Source: Kitagawia praeruptora (taxonomy: Eukaryota; Streptophyta; Magnoliopsida; Apiales; Apiaceae). Taken from it: DNA of 64,000 bases. The notes beneath the pieces were generated by a model, which saw nothing but the letters and a program-made list of their open reading frames with translations, was not told where the DNA came from and made no database searches. Shown one piece after another: positions 52,951 to 63,869 of this stretch (position 1 is the first letter of the stretch; every line of letters begins with the position of its first letter). The DNA is taken from the NCBI GenBank assembly GCA_037693485.1, contig CM075346.1, positions 107,552,501 through 107,616,500 on the forward strand. The letters are read 5' to 3'. A program made the position numbers and the translations under genes.

Positions 52951-52953
52951 TTA
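52951..52953. other. Target-site duplication TTA (left) of CACTA element
   Basis: TTA before CACTAC; repeated at 57648-57650. Three bases is the CACTA standard. Joining the flanks through one TTA gives ADMLTKPVP, the normal Copia RNase H tail. Confidence 0.93.
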
Positions 52954-53400
52954 CACTACACCATAAACAGCCTACGGTAACACAAAACAAATGTTACAGC
53001 AGATACATTATATGTTACCTTAGGCCCATAAAGTAGCTAAGGTAACATTTTTCTGGTGATAGCTCTCAGCATGTTGCCTTAGGTGTCTAAGGTAACATTT
53101 TTGATCCCTAAGGTAACATGCAATTTTATGTTACCGTAGCTTGCTATAGCAACAAAAGTGAGACCTATGGCAACTTAATATATATGTTACCTTAGAGACC
53201 TAGATTTTTTTTTAAAAATAGTGGGGACCACAATAGAAACCACGATGGGCCCCACTGTAGACCCCACTGTTTGAGCCACTTTTGTTGGCAACATAATTTG
53301 ACCTAGTGCAACATTTTTTTTGTTACATTAACTTTTATATAGCAACATTTTCATTAGCTAATGTAACATCTTTTCTATAAAAAAATTGAAAGAAACTGCA
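52954..53400. repeat. Left subterminal repeats of CACTA element
   Basis: CTAAGGTAACA occurs in direct orientation at 53037, 53087 and 53108, with inverted forms such as TGTTACCTTAG between 53010 and 53200. These are the likely transposase-accessory binding sites. Confidence 0.8.
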
Positions 53401-53559
53401 CATACATATTATACATCCCAACTTAAATATCATGTTCATTTCCACAAGTAATACACAAAGGTAAAAAAAAAACTAGAGAAACAGACATAATATTATTTTC
53501 AAAGCTTCTCCTAGGCCTTTGAAACTGCATCCACGACTTATTCTTGGAGTGAACGTAAA

Positions 53560-53716
53560 TCATTAGCAATGCATAAGAAATCTCTCGCCTCCATCCTCGC
53601 TCCATAGAAGTGGCAATATAGAAAACGAAACTGGTACATTATTGCCATCAACAGTATAGTAATTAAAAACGTAATCAGGGATTATCTCACCCTCTTCTTC
53701 ATATGTTTCCATTTAG
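53560..53716 (-). other. Short unidentified open stretch in CACTA element
   Basis: On the minus strand an ATG opens METYEEEGEIIPDYVFNY, then VPVSFSILPLLW, and stops after about 50 codons. The composition looks like real protein and may be a third captured exon. I do not recognise the family. Confidence 0.3.
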
Positions 53717-54972
53717 TAGTCACTGTCAATGCATTAATAAAACATCGAAAAACTTCAGTAAATGCAATGATTCCAAAGCAAAAACTGTAATAATTACTGT
53801 AACTCTAATACTTGCCACATCATATGCTTAAACCATGTACATCATCCATTCTTCTTTAAAGCTTTATGTAGTACAATTGTGAAATTTAAACATTTAGTCT
53901 CACGCAATTTCTTTGCATGTTAATTTACAAAGAGGTCATTACAATAAACTATACTACACTAACAGAGAACATATGAAATTTGATTTTAAAAATCTCAAAC
54001 TTCAAAAGCAGAGTTTATAACATAATTCGTAACTGAAACACACACACACGAGGCCTTGAACATGAAATTTGATGACAATTAAACATTTTCTTCCACATAT
54101 GCATCAACCTAAAATTCATTTCTCCATCAGATTAAATTGAATAAATTTTTCAGAAAATTACTCCGTACAGCTTGAAAGGACTGATCCCTAGAGGAATTTG
54201 GCAAGATATGACCAGAAAATGAAAAAAAAAGCCTCAATATCTTTCAGAAAAGTTTACTTAAAACATAATAACCTCTAACAAGTAGGTTCTCTAACACGTA
54301 GATCAGGTATTTTTAATCACTTTTTGATACAATGTGTCACTTGCAAAGCAATGCAACTGCATACAGAACTCCTGAAATAGCTTGCACTTCATAGATGAGG
54401 CTATCTGTATAATCGTGTTGTCAATAACCACCTGTATACTCTACATATGACAGTGTATAGAGATGCTATTTAGAAACATGAAGATGGTATATTTGGGCTC
54501 TTGTCCTAGCAACAAAATGTAATTACTTTAATAATGGACTGAACTAAGTAATGTTCTTGCTTTTCTTCTCCATTTCAGTGCTTAATTGCTTTTCCATAAT
54601 CAGTACAGGCACAAGGTAATGGAGCAGAACTCTAAAGTAGACAGAGTCCCTTAAAGCTCCGACTCCAACTCTATAACTTTAAGGTCATTTGATATTTTCT
54701 GGCAATTAGTGTTTCTAAGTACGACATCACTATGAAGTAGAAATTATAATGTAGTTGGTATATCTACAGTAGTGTAAGCATGCCCCAATAATAACAGTCT
54801 GGCAGGTCATTTCTGGATGAATCATGATCAGCGGCAAAGCCAAATATAGTGATCCCTAAGCCATTAGCTACACATTATAGTATTTCAGCAGCTTTGACGC
54901 AGAAAAAATTTAGTAGGTTTGGTTTGGTTGGAATGGATGTCATCGATAATATGTATAAGAACGGACATATAC

Positions 54973-55118
54973 CTACTTCACTAGCAAGAGTAGAGAAGGA
55001 AGAACATCCAGGGCCACCGATCAACCATAGCAGAACAGGATCCTTTTCTGGATTTCTCTCCGACTTTACAAAATAATAGAACAACTGCACATTCTCTGAT
55101 TCATCTACCCCAACATAT
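54973..55118 (-). pseudogene. Captured serine carboxypeptidase-like exon (exon 2-like)
   Basis: On the minus strand the exon reads [18 protein letters not shown], then [14 protein letters not shown] and [16 protein letters not shown], the N-terminal catalytic-domain region of S10 serine carboxypeptidases (GGPGCS is the family hallmark near the oxyanion hole). It is flanked by an acceptor TACTGTCAG and a donor GTATATG. The catalytic Ser, Asp and His regions further on are absent, so it is a fragment. Confidence 0.85.
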
Positions 55119-55218
55119 CTGACAGTACAAACACCATCATAATCATAAGAAAAGTGCAGAGTACTAAACATATGTACATCAGCAACGCATAAAAACACAC
55201 ACAAACACAGTTGCTGAC

Positions 55219-55302
55219 CCTGTTTGAAGTTGAAAAGGAAGGGGTCCTTCGAACCCAAGGAGGAACTTGATCATGTTTGAATGAGAGTCTGCTACTACCT
55301 GG
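55219..55302 (-). pseudogene. Captured serine carboxypeptidase-like exon (exon 1-like)
   Basis: On the minus strand [20 protein letters not shown] and PFQLQTG match the start of mature S10 carboxypeptidases. The donor GG|GTCAGC fits exon 2 in phase to give TGYVGV. The 5' border near 55302 is a possible acceptor CTACCAG. The intron to the next exon is about 100 bp and seems retained, so capture was from genomic DNA. Confidence 0.8.
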
Positions 55303-55699
55303 TAGGACATATATAGTAGGATTCCCATAACAAAAACCAGGGAATCAGTATTGCAGAATAAACAAGCATGTTTGCAGTCACACACTCTTACCCTAATGCA
55401 ATGACTAAAAAACAAACATTTAGCATCACCTAACTTACGTTAAAATTTAAAATCTCTTTTTTTGAGTTATCTTCATAACTTTTGTTGAATAAAAATTTCT
55501 ATTTTGTCTTATATAATTTCATTGGACAAATTGTATCAAATTCAGTAAATTGAAGTATATGAACTATAGTATGAGCATGATAATGTTGTTAATAATACTG
55601 TAATTAGTGACCACCTTGATGCAAGCATGTGTAGGTTTTCACAAGAATGTGTAGGGCTTTCGCAAGCACGTGTAGGGCTTATCTCAAGAGTGTACTTAC

Positions 55700-55900
55700 A
55701 GTTAGGGGCTAAGTAAAAATGCCCACGCTCTCTGCAAGTATAACCACCACCTCCAAGTAATCCTCCACCACCTCCACCGCCAACAGCATTCCGAGCACTC
55801 GTACAATCCCTGGCCATATGCCCAGTCCCACCACAATTAAAACAAGCACCATTCTCAGCACCACCACGAACATCACCGTAACCACCTCCACCTCGCCCAC
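55700..55900 (-). pseudogene. Captured glycine-rich zinc-knuckle exon (copy 1)
   Basis: On the minus strand [19 protein letters not shown], then the CCHC knuckle [14 protein letters not shown], a glycine run and a degenerate second knuckle ([15 protein letters not shown]). This looks like the C-terminal part of a plant cold-shock-domain or glycine-rich RNA-binding protein. The exon is bordered by acceptor CATGAGCAG and donor GTAAGTAC. No cold-shock domain is present nearby. Confidence 0.8.
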
Positions 55901-57439
55901 CTGCTCATGATATATAAAAACATATTATCACTGAAATTAATCAGGCCTTGTTCCTAGCCTATGTCATTAACAAACACTTTTGGGACACTCAAAGCTTTAA
56001 GCATTCTGTGGATTACTTCTTCAACAAGAACTTCGTTTAATAGTCAATAATATTGCATTAACAAACTGTTGCATAAGATTTATGTAAAAAATTGAAGGAA
56101 TATTTGTCGCACCGTGCATATATATAAAGAATTATTCATTACATGTAAAACTAATGTTTATTACAATCTATGCAGCTCTGCTTAAACTCTTGGCAAAATT
56201 ATTCATTTTCATTAAACATCAAAATAAAAGAATATCAACATCAGTGCATACCATGACAAGAGAGATTTAACGGGAGGCTAATCGAAAATTACATTATCAA
56301 GTACTGCTCCATTATCCATGCCAAACCTGGTAGCTATTATACCTCAAATCCACTGAAAGGGGATTATACCTCAAATCGGAGGCCCAAACTGAAATCCAAA
56401 GCCCCAAATCAAAAGCCCCAAATCCGAGGCCCTGAAATCGAAAAGAAAACCTAATTAGTCAAAGTTTAAGTGAAGAAATCAAATCAAATAAACTCAAAAC
56501 GAAGAATCCCTAATTTGAAAAAGCCCTAATTTGAAGAAACTCCAATTTAAAAAAACCAAAGCCTCAAACACAAGCCATATTCAATTAAAAAGCCTTAAAT
56601 TGAACCAAATATATACGAACAGAAGAGAAAAAGAAAAAAGAGAGAAGAGAGAGTAGATATTTTAACGAGGCGAGAGGGAGATGCAGTGAGGTGAGAGAGA
56701 AAACGAGTGAGAGAGATAGAATAAGAGTGAAATTTCAATTTTTTTTCGAAGTATAAAATTTTCAGATAGGCGCTAAAAAAGCCGCTTCCTTTTGTTTTGA
56801 CGGAAAAAAGGCCGCTCTTTTTTTTTTTTTTGTCAGCAGGCCGCTCTTTTATTTCATCGGTAACTGTGCCATTCAACATTATTATTCCAATTTTCAGATT
56901 TTTTTTTAGAAAAAAGTGTATACGAAAGATGATTTTAATAGGGATATAATTAAAAATGTTTATAATTTTATAAAATATATTATTTTTTATTTTTAATGAA
57001 TTATATATAATTTAACTGAATTTAGAATTTTTAACACATTTTTTTAATTTTTGAAAAATATTTTTTTGCTTCTTATTTGGTAAATTTTGTTATTTATAAT
57101 AAATAAATTAATATTTTTAATATATTTTTTTAACTTTTTATTCTTATAAAGGTTTTAAAAATTTGTTTTGAAGACGTTAACCAAACAACCAACTAAACAA
57201 ATATATCTTGTTTTACTTAGAATAGTATAGTATATATTATTCCAAAATATTTATGAATTTTTCTTTTAAAAAAAATTGTACATTTAAAATTTAATACTAA
57301 ATATAAATTGAAAAAAAATAATAAATAAACACTTTTAATATTTAAAAATAATAACTCATTTATATGGAAAATAAAAATGAAATATTTTAAAGGTAAATGT
57401 GATTTTTATATAATTAAAAAAAATTTTGATTAAAAAAAA

Positions 57440-57647
57440 TTCAAAATTGAGTTTATTAATGATCTAAGGTAACATATCATGTATGTTGCTAACATCCAAC
57501 ACTTTAAAGCTAAGGTAACATCACGTTTGTGACTAAGGTAACACAAAAAACAAAATGTTATATTAGGTCCAAAGTAACATGCTAAGGTAACATATTCTAG
57601 CAACATCCATGAAAAATATGTAACGGTAGCCCATATATGGCGTAGTG
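57440..57647. repeat. Right subterminal repeats of CACTA element
   Basis: CTAAGGTAACA copies at about 57463, 57521, 57533 and 57582, followed by the terminal repeat. A second copy of this end lies near 59990-60198 because of the tandem duplication. Confidence 0.8.
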
Positions 57648-57714
57648 TTACCAAGCCGGTTCCACATAGCAAGTTTCAACATTGTTTGGACTTGCTAAAT
57701 GTTCGGAGTTGTTG
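57648..57714 (+). pseudogene. 3' end of E4 pol, displaced by CACTA (copy 1)
   Basis: After TSD TTA the sequence continues TKPVPHSKFQHCLDLLNV and a stop, the normal end of Copia RNase H. The same piece is repeated at about 60199-60265 in the tandem duplicate. Confidence 0.88.
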
Positions 57715-57837
57715 ACTGCCCTTTTGAGGGCAAAATCCGAGGCAGAAGAATAATTCGTCTGGTACATCTGTTATAATGCGTCTGGTACATCTGTTATCTG
57801 TTTTTTGTAAGAGGATTCAAGTCAAGGTGGAGATTTG

Positions 57838-57982
57838 TTAGGTGCCTTGAATCTGTTGACCGCCGCCACTGTTGACTAGCCGCCGCCGCCGGCCGCCGAT
57901 GGCAGCACTATAGCCGCCGAATTTGACCACACCTAACCCACCTACCCCTTAGATTGTGTCTATAAATAGATATGCATGTAAT
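57838..57982 (+). repeat. Partial internal LTR of E4 at the duplication joint
   Basis: Begins TGTTAGGTGCC after the polypurine region AAGGTGGAGATT and includes the GCC-rich block and TATA region, then breaks off into the second duplicate unit. It is the truncated LTR copy that marks the joint. Confidence 0.9.
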
Positions 57983-58251
57983 TAACTTACGTTAAAATTT
58001 AAAATCTCTTTTTTTGAGTTATCTTCATAACTTTTGTTGAATAAAAATTTCTATTTTGTCTTATATAATTTCATTGGACAAATTGTATCAAATTCAGTAA
58101 ATTGAAGTATATGAACTATAGTATGAGCATGATAATGTTGTTAATAATACTGTAATTAGTGACCACCTTGATGCAAGCATGTGTAGGTTTTCACAAGAAT
58201 GTGTAGGGCTTTCGCAAGCACGTGTAGGGCTTATCTCAAGAGTGTACTTAC

Positions 58252-58452
58252 AGTTAGGGGCTAAGTAAAAATGCCCACGCTCTCTGCAAGTATAACCACC
58301 ACCTCCAAGTAATCCTCCACCACCTCCACCGCCAACAGCATTCCGAGCACTCGTACAATCCCTGGCCATATGCCCAGTCCCACCACAATTAAAACAAGCA
58401 CCATTCTCAGCACCACCACGAACATCACCGTAACCACCTCCACCTCGCCCAC
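58252..58452 (-). pseudogene. Captured glycine-rich zinc-knuckle exon (copy 2, by tandem duplication)
   Basis: Same sequence as 55700-55900, shifted by 2552 bp, with the same CCHC knuckle and splice borders. It arose by the tandem duplication and not by a second capture. Confidence 0.85.
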
Positions 58453-60386
58453 CTGCTCATGATATATAAAAACATATTATCACTGAAATTAATCAGGCCT
58501 TGTTCCTAGCCTATGTCATTAACAAACACTTTTGGGACACTCAAAGCTTTAAGCATTCTGTGGATTACTTCTTCAACAAGAACTTCGTTTAATAGTCAAT
58601 AATATTGCATTAACAAACTGTTGCATAAGATTTATGTAAAAAATTGAAGGAATATTTGTCGCACCGTGCATATATATAAAGAATTATTCATTACATGTAA
58701 AACTAATGTTTATTACAATCTATGCAGCTCTGCTTAAACTCTTGGCAAAATTATTCATTTTCATTAAACATCAAAATAAAAGAATATCAACATCAGTGCA
58801 TACCATGACAAGAGAGATTTAACGGGAGGCTAATCGAAAATTACATTATCAAGTACTGCTCCATTATCCATGCCAAACCTGGTAGCTATTATACCTCAAA
58901 TCCACTGAAAGGGGATTATACCTCAAATCGGAGGCCCAAACTGAAATCCAAAGCCCCAAATCAAAAGCCCCAAATCCGAGGCCCTGAAATCGAAAAGAAA
59001 ACCTAATTAGTCAAAGTTTAAGTGAAGAAATCAAATCAAATAAACTCAAAACGAAGAATCCCTAATTTGAAAAAGCCCTAATTTGAAGAAACTCCAATTT
59101 AAAAAAACCAAAGCCTCAAACACAAGCCATATTCAATTAAAAAGCCTTAAATTGAACCAAATATATACGAACAGAAGAGAAAAAGAAAAAAGAGAGAAGA
59201 GAGAGTAGATATTTTAACGAGGCGAGAGGGAGATGCAGTGAGGTGAGAGAGAAAACGAGTGAGAGAGATAGAATAAGAGTGAAATTTCAATTTTTTTTCG
59301 AAGTATAAAATTTTCAGATAGGCGCTAAAAAAGCCGCTTCCTTTTGTTTTGACGGAAAAAAGGCCGCTCTTTTTTTTTTTTTGTCAGCAGGCCGCTCTTT
59401 TATTTCATCGGTAACTGTGCCATTCAACATTATTATTCCAATTTTCAGATTTTTTTTTAGAAAAAAGTGTATACGAAAGATGATTTTAATAGGGATATAA
59501 TTAAAAATGTTTATAATTTTATAAAATATATTATTTTTTATTTTTAATGAATTATATATAATTTAACTGAATTTAGAATTTTTAACACATTTTTTTAATT
59601 TTTGAAAAATATTTTTTTGCTTCTTATTTGGTAAATTTTGTTATTTATAATAAATAAATTAATATTTTTAATATATTTTTTTAACTTTTTATTCTTATAA
59701 AGGTTTTAAAAATTTGTTTTGAAGACGTTAACCAAACAACCAACTAAACAAATATATCTTGTTTTACTTAGAATAGTATAGTATATATTATTCCAAAATA
59801 TTTATGAATTTTTCTTTTAAAAAAAATTGTACATTTAAAATTTAATACTAAATATAAATTGAAAAAAAATAATAAATAAACACTTTTAATATTTAAAAAT
59901 AATAACTCATTTATATGGAAAATAAAAATGAAATATTTTAAAGGTAAATGTGATTTTTATATAATTAAAAAAAATTTTGATTAAAAAAAATTCAAAATTG
60001 AGTTTATTAATGATCTAAGGTAACATATCATGTATGTTGCTAACATCCAACACTTTAAAGCTAAGGTAACATCACGTTTGTGACTAAGGTAACACAAAAA
60101 ACAAAATGTTATATTAGGTCCAAAGTAACATGCTAAGGTAACATATTCTAGCAACATCCATGAAAAATATGTAACGGTAGCCCATATATGGCGTAGTGTT
60201 ACCAAGCCGGTTCCACATAGCAAGTTTCAACATTGTTTGGACTTGCTAAATGTTCGGAGTTGTTGACTGCCCTTTTGAGGGCAAAATCCGAGGCAGAAGA
60301 ATAATTCGTCTGGTACATCTGTTATAATGCGTCTGGTACATCTGTTATCTGTTTTTTGTAAGAGGATTCAAGTCAAGGTGGAGATT

Positions 60387-60640
60387 TGTTAGGTGCCTTG
60401 AATCTGTTGACCGCCGCCACTGTTGACTAGCCGCCGCCGCCGGCCGCCGATGGCAGCACTATAGCCGCCGAATTTGACCACACCTAACCCACCTACCCCT
60501 TAGATTGTGTCTATAAATAGATATGCATGTAATTAAGGATTGTAAATACATCTGAAAAAATCTCTGTAATCTATTTATCCTCTCAGATCTATAAAATTAT
60601 TTCTCTTCTGCATATAATCTTTCTTGGTTCCGTTATAACA
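60387..60640 (+). repeat. 3' LTR of E4 (254 bp)
   Basis: Preceded by AAGTCAAGGTGGAGATT. TATA box TATAAATA at 60512-60519. Contains a GCCGCCGCCGCCGGCCGCC block absent from the left LTR. Ends CGTTATAACA before TSD ATATC. Confidence 0.93.
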
Positions 60641-61423
60641 ATATCATCTAATGTCCACAGACTGATTACCGAACTTTCATCAACGGATCCAAAGATGACA
60701 GCAACAGAACCTTCAAAATCCAAAATATTCGAGTATCTTACCATGGAACTAGGGATTGGGATTACCGAACACACTTCGTTGTGCAAATCAAACAAAACTA
60801 TATGTTCCTTATGACCCACATACATTGCTCCATTTATAATAGGACCAAGTTTTGAATGTGGGTAAAGCAGAACTCTTGATGGGGATGCGTCATAAACATG
60901 AATATCTTTCCAAGAATCAGCATTCGTGGAATATAGCTGCACAATTGGTTCAGCACGACGTGTAAGGCGAAGAACCTTATAGTCATTGGAAGTAGGATCA
61001 AAACAAAAGGCTAGTTTATCGGAAAAAGTATGTTCATGAGTATGCTGATGCCTGCGAAACCTAGGAAGTTCCTTGGACTGCATGGTTAATGGGTTCCAGA
61101 GGTAATAATCTATATCATCTACTACACATAATAAAATACCATTACATGATCCGATAACTCTGACGTTAAATGGCTTACATACATAACACTTGAAGTACAA
61201 AGAGTTAGATGGGGATAGGTCATCGAAGTACGAATTAGTAATCATCAATAGTGAAGCTTTCTTACTAGCCATAATTTTTGTGTAGGTTTTAATAAACTCG
61301 GGGTCAGATAACAGATAGCCAGGACTTGCAAACGGACTTAAATCGGAGCAATGACTTAGATGGAAGTCGAAGAAGTATTTCGAAAACCATCTCTTCAGGC
61401 AAAACATACTTTGAACTTGCCAT
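60641..61423 (-). pseudogene. F-box copy 3, N-terminal fragment with frameshift
   Basis: The ancestral start is ATG at 61423 (MASSKYVLPEEM), followed by an F-box (EILLRLPSKSLLRFKSVCKSW). Near 61308 the frame breaks: WLSVI runs into TGA, where paralogues read EDPEF, and DPEF continues in another frame. This looks like a loss of about two bases. The FBA part (GSCNGILLCV, YLWNPLTMQSKELP, LYSTNADSWKDI, FDLHNEVCSVI, SLWTLDDI) then stops at the E4 insertion. The gene is dead for two independent reasons. Confidence 0.92.
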
Positions 61424-61712
61424 TGAGTTTGAAGCTGGAATCAGGCTGTATATATATTACCATAGGCTGTATGTACTCTGGGAAGAGTAGGTACGCAAAC
61501 TATATGTAATAGGGGCCGGCCCAGCAGAATTGGCCTGTGCTTTAAATTTATTACATATTCTGAATTCTTTAAGTTTCGAAAACAGTAAATTAATAAATAT
61601 GAAAAATAAATTATATTGAAAAGTTTTTGGTTAATAAGTAGTGCAGCTATGTAATACTCTATACACTTTTATCCATTTAAAATTATAAATAAAATAAATA
61701 AATAAATTAATT

Positions 61713-62744
61713 AATCCATTTAAAATTCGGTTCCTGGAATTTGAGTTGGGGAATGGAAATAACACCTCCCTCTGGTTTGACCCCTGGTGGAGGGGGCAAT
61801 GTTTAGCTACTTCCACCACTGATTTCATCATTTCTCAAACCCACATGACTGCTATTGCGTCTGTCAATACTCTCATTCACACGGGTTCTTGGCAGCTCCC
61901 GACTCCGAATGGTAGACACCACCATGTGCACTCTAACTTGCTTCGTTGGCTGCACACTTTTGATTTCCCCCGTTTTAATCTCAATACTGACGACAACATT
62001 CTTTGGAATGGGACTCCAATTCGCAAACTCCGTACCTGGCATGTTTGGGAGGCGATTCGGTTTAAAATCCCGGAAGTACTCTGGCACATTTCAGTCTGGA
62101 ATAAACTCAGAATCACCCGTTATGCTCATCACGAGTGGGTGGTTTGTCATGGCCGCCTGAACACCTTGCATCGACTCGCTTCATTTGGAATTGATTTATT
62201 GCAACACTGTTTCCTTTGTGTTGGGGGACAAGAAGACCAGAACCATTTGCTCATTACTTGCTCCTACAGTTCCAATGTTTTGCAGAGGCTTGCCTCTTAT
62301 GCCGGTACTTCTGTTACAGCTGCTACTTGGCTTGATTTGCTAGCTTCTTGGACCACGACTTCGAACCATATTCAAAGTCAACTGCTACTGCTTATTGCTC
62401 AAGTTTTTTGCTATTATATATGGAGGGAAAGAAATGCGCGAGCTCATGACAACGGTTACTCCACTCCGAACATTCTTTTAGAGGCTATTGTTCGTGATGT
62501 AAAAAATAGACTACGCACCTCCACCTGGTTTGAAAATCATGCTTCTAACTCGGCATTGAGTAGTTGGATGGAGTTTCATTAGGCCTAGCTTTGCTATTCC
62601 TTTTGTTTTGCTTTCTATTTTCAATCTCCCTTTAGAGATTGATCAAAGATAGACCTCCTCTATGGCCTGTCATAGAGCATGGGATCTTCCCTGTTTTCGT
62701 TTTCTTCTTAATATACTTACAACTTAGCAAAAAAAAAAAAAAAA
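61713..62744 (+). mobile_element. 5'-truncated LINE (L1-type) with poly-A tail
   Basis: The open frame to 62582 begins around GNGNNTSLWFDPWW and has the zinc-binding C-terminal region of plant LINE reverse transcriptase (VLWHISVWNKLRI, CHGRLNTLHRLASFGI, CFLCVGGQEDQNHLLITC, YYIWRERNARAHDN). A 160-bp 3' untranslated region and an A16 tail (62729-62744) follow. The reverse transcriptase core and endonuclease are missing, the usual 5' truncation of target-primed insertion. I could not find a convincing target duplication. Confidence 0.88.
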
Positions 62745-63223
62745 TAGTGAAAAGCTATTGATAAAGTACTACTGCTATCTGCTTAGATTTCCAGGTACTA
62801 TAGTACTCGTCATCTGTTTATACTCGGGGGTTGATAATTCGAGTTTCAATGGAGATGTGAAGGTACGAGCGTGTGAGTATTTGAATTGGATCAGGTACAT
62901 GGAGAATATAAACTTTATGTAGTCGAAGGCTGTGTTTTAAACTTGTCAAATCTTGCCGACTAAATACATTTCATTCTGTGCAATATTCAGATTGTTGTTG
63001 TAAGATGATTTTACAGGTACAGGGAAGCACAATACAATTAGAGGCAACTTGTTTTCTAATCATGTTAGATCTGATCATTGATTAGCTATTTTGAGTCATA
63101 AAGTTACAAAAAATATTGTTGCTGAACTCTTCACATACAGAAAGAAGATTCATAGTATGTACAGAGAGGATAAAAGTGTTTGTACATAATCCGCCATGAA
63201 TGTGAACTGACAAACATAAATAT
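62745..63223. other. Intergenic stretch with F-box-unit flank homology
   Basis: No gene. About 63055-63165 resembles the flanks of the other F-box units (GATCTGATCATTGATTAGCTA, GAGTCATAAAGTTACAAA). Confidence 0.5.
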
Positions 63224-63869
63224 TGATAACTCTGGATCTCGATCGGGTACTTCCTCGCCAACTCCTGTCTCGGAAGGGGTGTAGCTGTAGTGGGGTATCT
63301 GCAAAACAACACCGGAGGGGGGGTTTGGCCCCGAGGTGCCTCCGGCGTGAGAATAAGAGTTGGCTTTGGAAGGTAATAATCAAGTAGAGTATCACAAAGT
63401 AATGAATGTGTGTAGGTGTGTAATAATGGCTAACCCCTAAACCCTATTTACTAGGGGTATTTATAGCCCTAGGCCTAGGGTTCAGGGGTAGGTTACCTTC
63501 ACCCCCGACCGTTGGATCTAGGGGACAAGCCGCTGAATTCCCGGGATGTAGGACGCGTGGCCTTTATCTGGGGAGTGACCATTGACTGGAGTGTGGCCAT
63601 GTTGTGGTGGGCACGATCTGGCACGTGTCTTCCCTTGTCTTTTAGTGTTGGTCAGCGCCACCAATAGGAGTGTCAGCTGAGGTGGAGTGCCACGTATATA
63701 AAGTGCCACAAGCCAGGGGGTCCCCTAGTCCGGGGCGGGGACCATGCCACGTGGTGGTGGCCCCGGGACCGGGGTCCACTACTCTGGGCTGGGCCATTCT
63801 TATTCTCATGAGATGGTTTACTTATTGTTTTGGGCTTCTTATTGGGCCTTGGCTGTTTATGGCCTATCA
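63224..63869 (-). repeat. 3' LTR of a minus-strand gypsy-type element (about 646 bp)
   Basis: On the minus strand it starts TGATAGGCC immediately after GAGTGGGGGGCAAA, a polypurine tract like that of the Tat element. A TATA box (TATAAATA, 63458-63465) lies in GGGCTATAAATACCCC. The end GAGTTATCA at 63224 gives a TGATA / TATCA terminal match. The left flank is AATAT. The other LTR is outside the window, so the 63224 border is tentative. Confidence 0.6.

Larger units (their letters stand above)
49958..52953 (+). pseudogene. Decayed gag-pol of Copia element E4 (5' and middle parts)
   Basis: Gag starts at ATG 49958 (MSGGLNVKVDKF, SLWQIKMRALL) and has two in-frame stops at about 50363 and 50417. 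A zinc knuckle CNYCKEKGHWKSDC (50628-50669) and protease WILDSGASYHIC (50783) follow. The integrase zinc region and first catalytic Asp are missing: RGTLYLFQGS runs straight into RLRTDNGLEF. The RTDNG...PQQNG segment is triplicated. The DNA between integrase and reverse transcriptase is mostly lost. Reverse transcriptase (LDVKTAFLHGEL, GLKQSPRQWYKK, LYVDDMLIA) and RNase H (GFSDSDYAGD, STTEAEYMAL, TKHIDVRYHF) carry stops near 51851 and 52344. The RNase H tail is cut by the CACTA insertion at ADMLT. Confidence 0.92.
52954..57647. mobile_element. CACTA (En/Spm) transposon, 4694 bp, carrying host gene fragments
   Basis: The terminal inverted repeats are CACTACACCATA...CCTACGGTAACA (left) and the complement of CACTACGCCATA...GCTACCGTTACA (right). 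CTAAGGTAACA subterminal repeats cluster at both ends, as in TnpA-bound CACTA ends. TSD is TTA. I find no transposase, so it is non-autonomous. It carries a serine carboxypeptidase-like fragment and a glycine-rich zinc-knuckle exon, both on the minus strand with splice sites, a Pack-CACTA arrangement. It sits in the RNase H region of E4. Confidence 0.93.
55431..60533. repeat. 2552-bp tandem duplication inside E4
   Basis: Unit 1 is about 55431-57982 and unit 2 about 57983-60533, both starting TAACTTACGTTAAAATTT. The only difference I found is a T-run of 14 (about 56818) versus 13 (about 59370). Each unit holds the right half of the CACTA element, the Copia pol tail, polypurine tract and the first part of an LTR. 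The joint has short TAA microhomology (ATTAACTTACG versus ATTAAGGATTG). Confidence 0.93.
49438..60640 (+). mobile_element. Copia retrotransposon E4 (11.2 kb with nested elements), inserted in F-box copy 3
   Basis: LTRs 49438-49639 (202 bp) and 60387-60640 (254 bp) both start TGTTAGGTGCC and end CGTTATAACA. The flanking TSD is ATATC (49433-49437 and 60641-60645). The interior has an initiator-Met primer site, a decayed gag-pol, a CACTA insertion and a 2.55-kb tandem duplication. Single zinc knuckle and gene order fit a Tork/Tnt1-like Copia. Stops, frameshifts and deletions show it is old and non-autonomous. Confidence 0.95.

Noticed and set aside
61640..62765. LINE target-site duplication TAGTG...AGCTAT
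   Set aside because: Similar words occur left (near 61641) and right (62745) of the LINE, but the match is broken and the left word is about 70 bp away from the LINE-like sequence.
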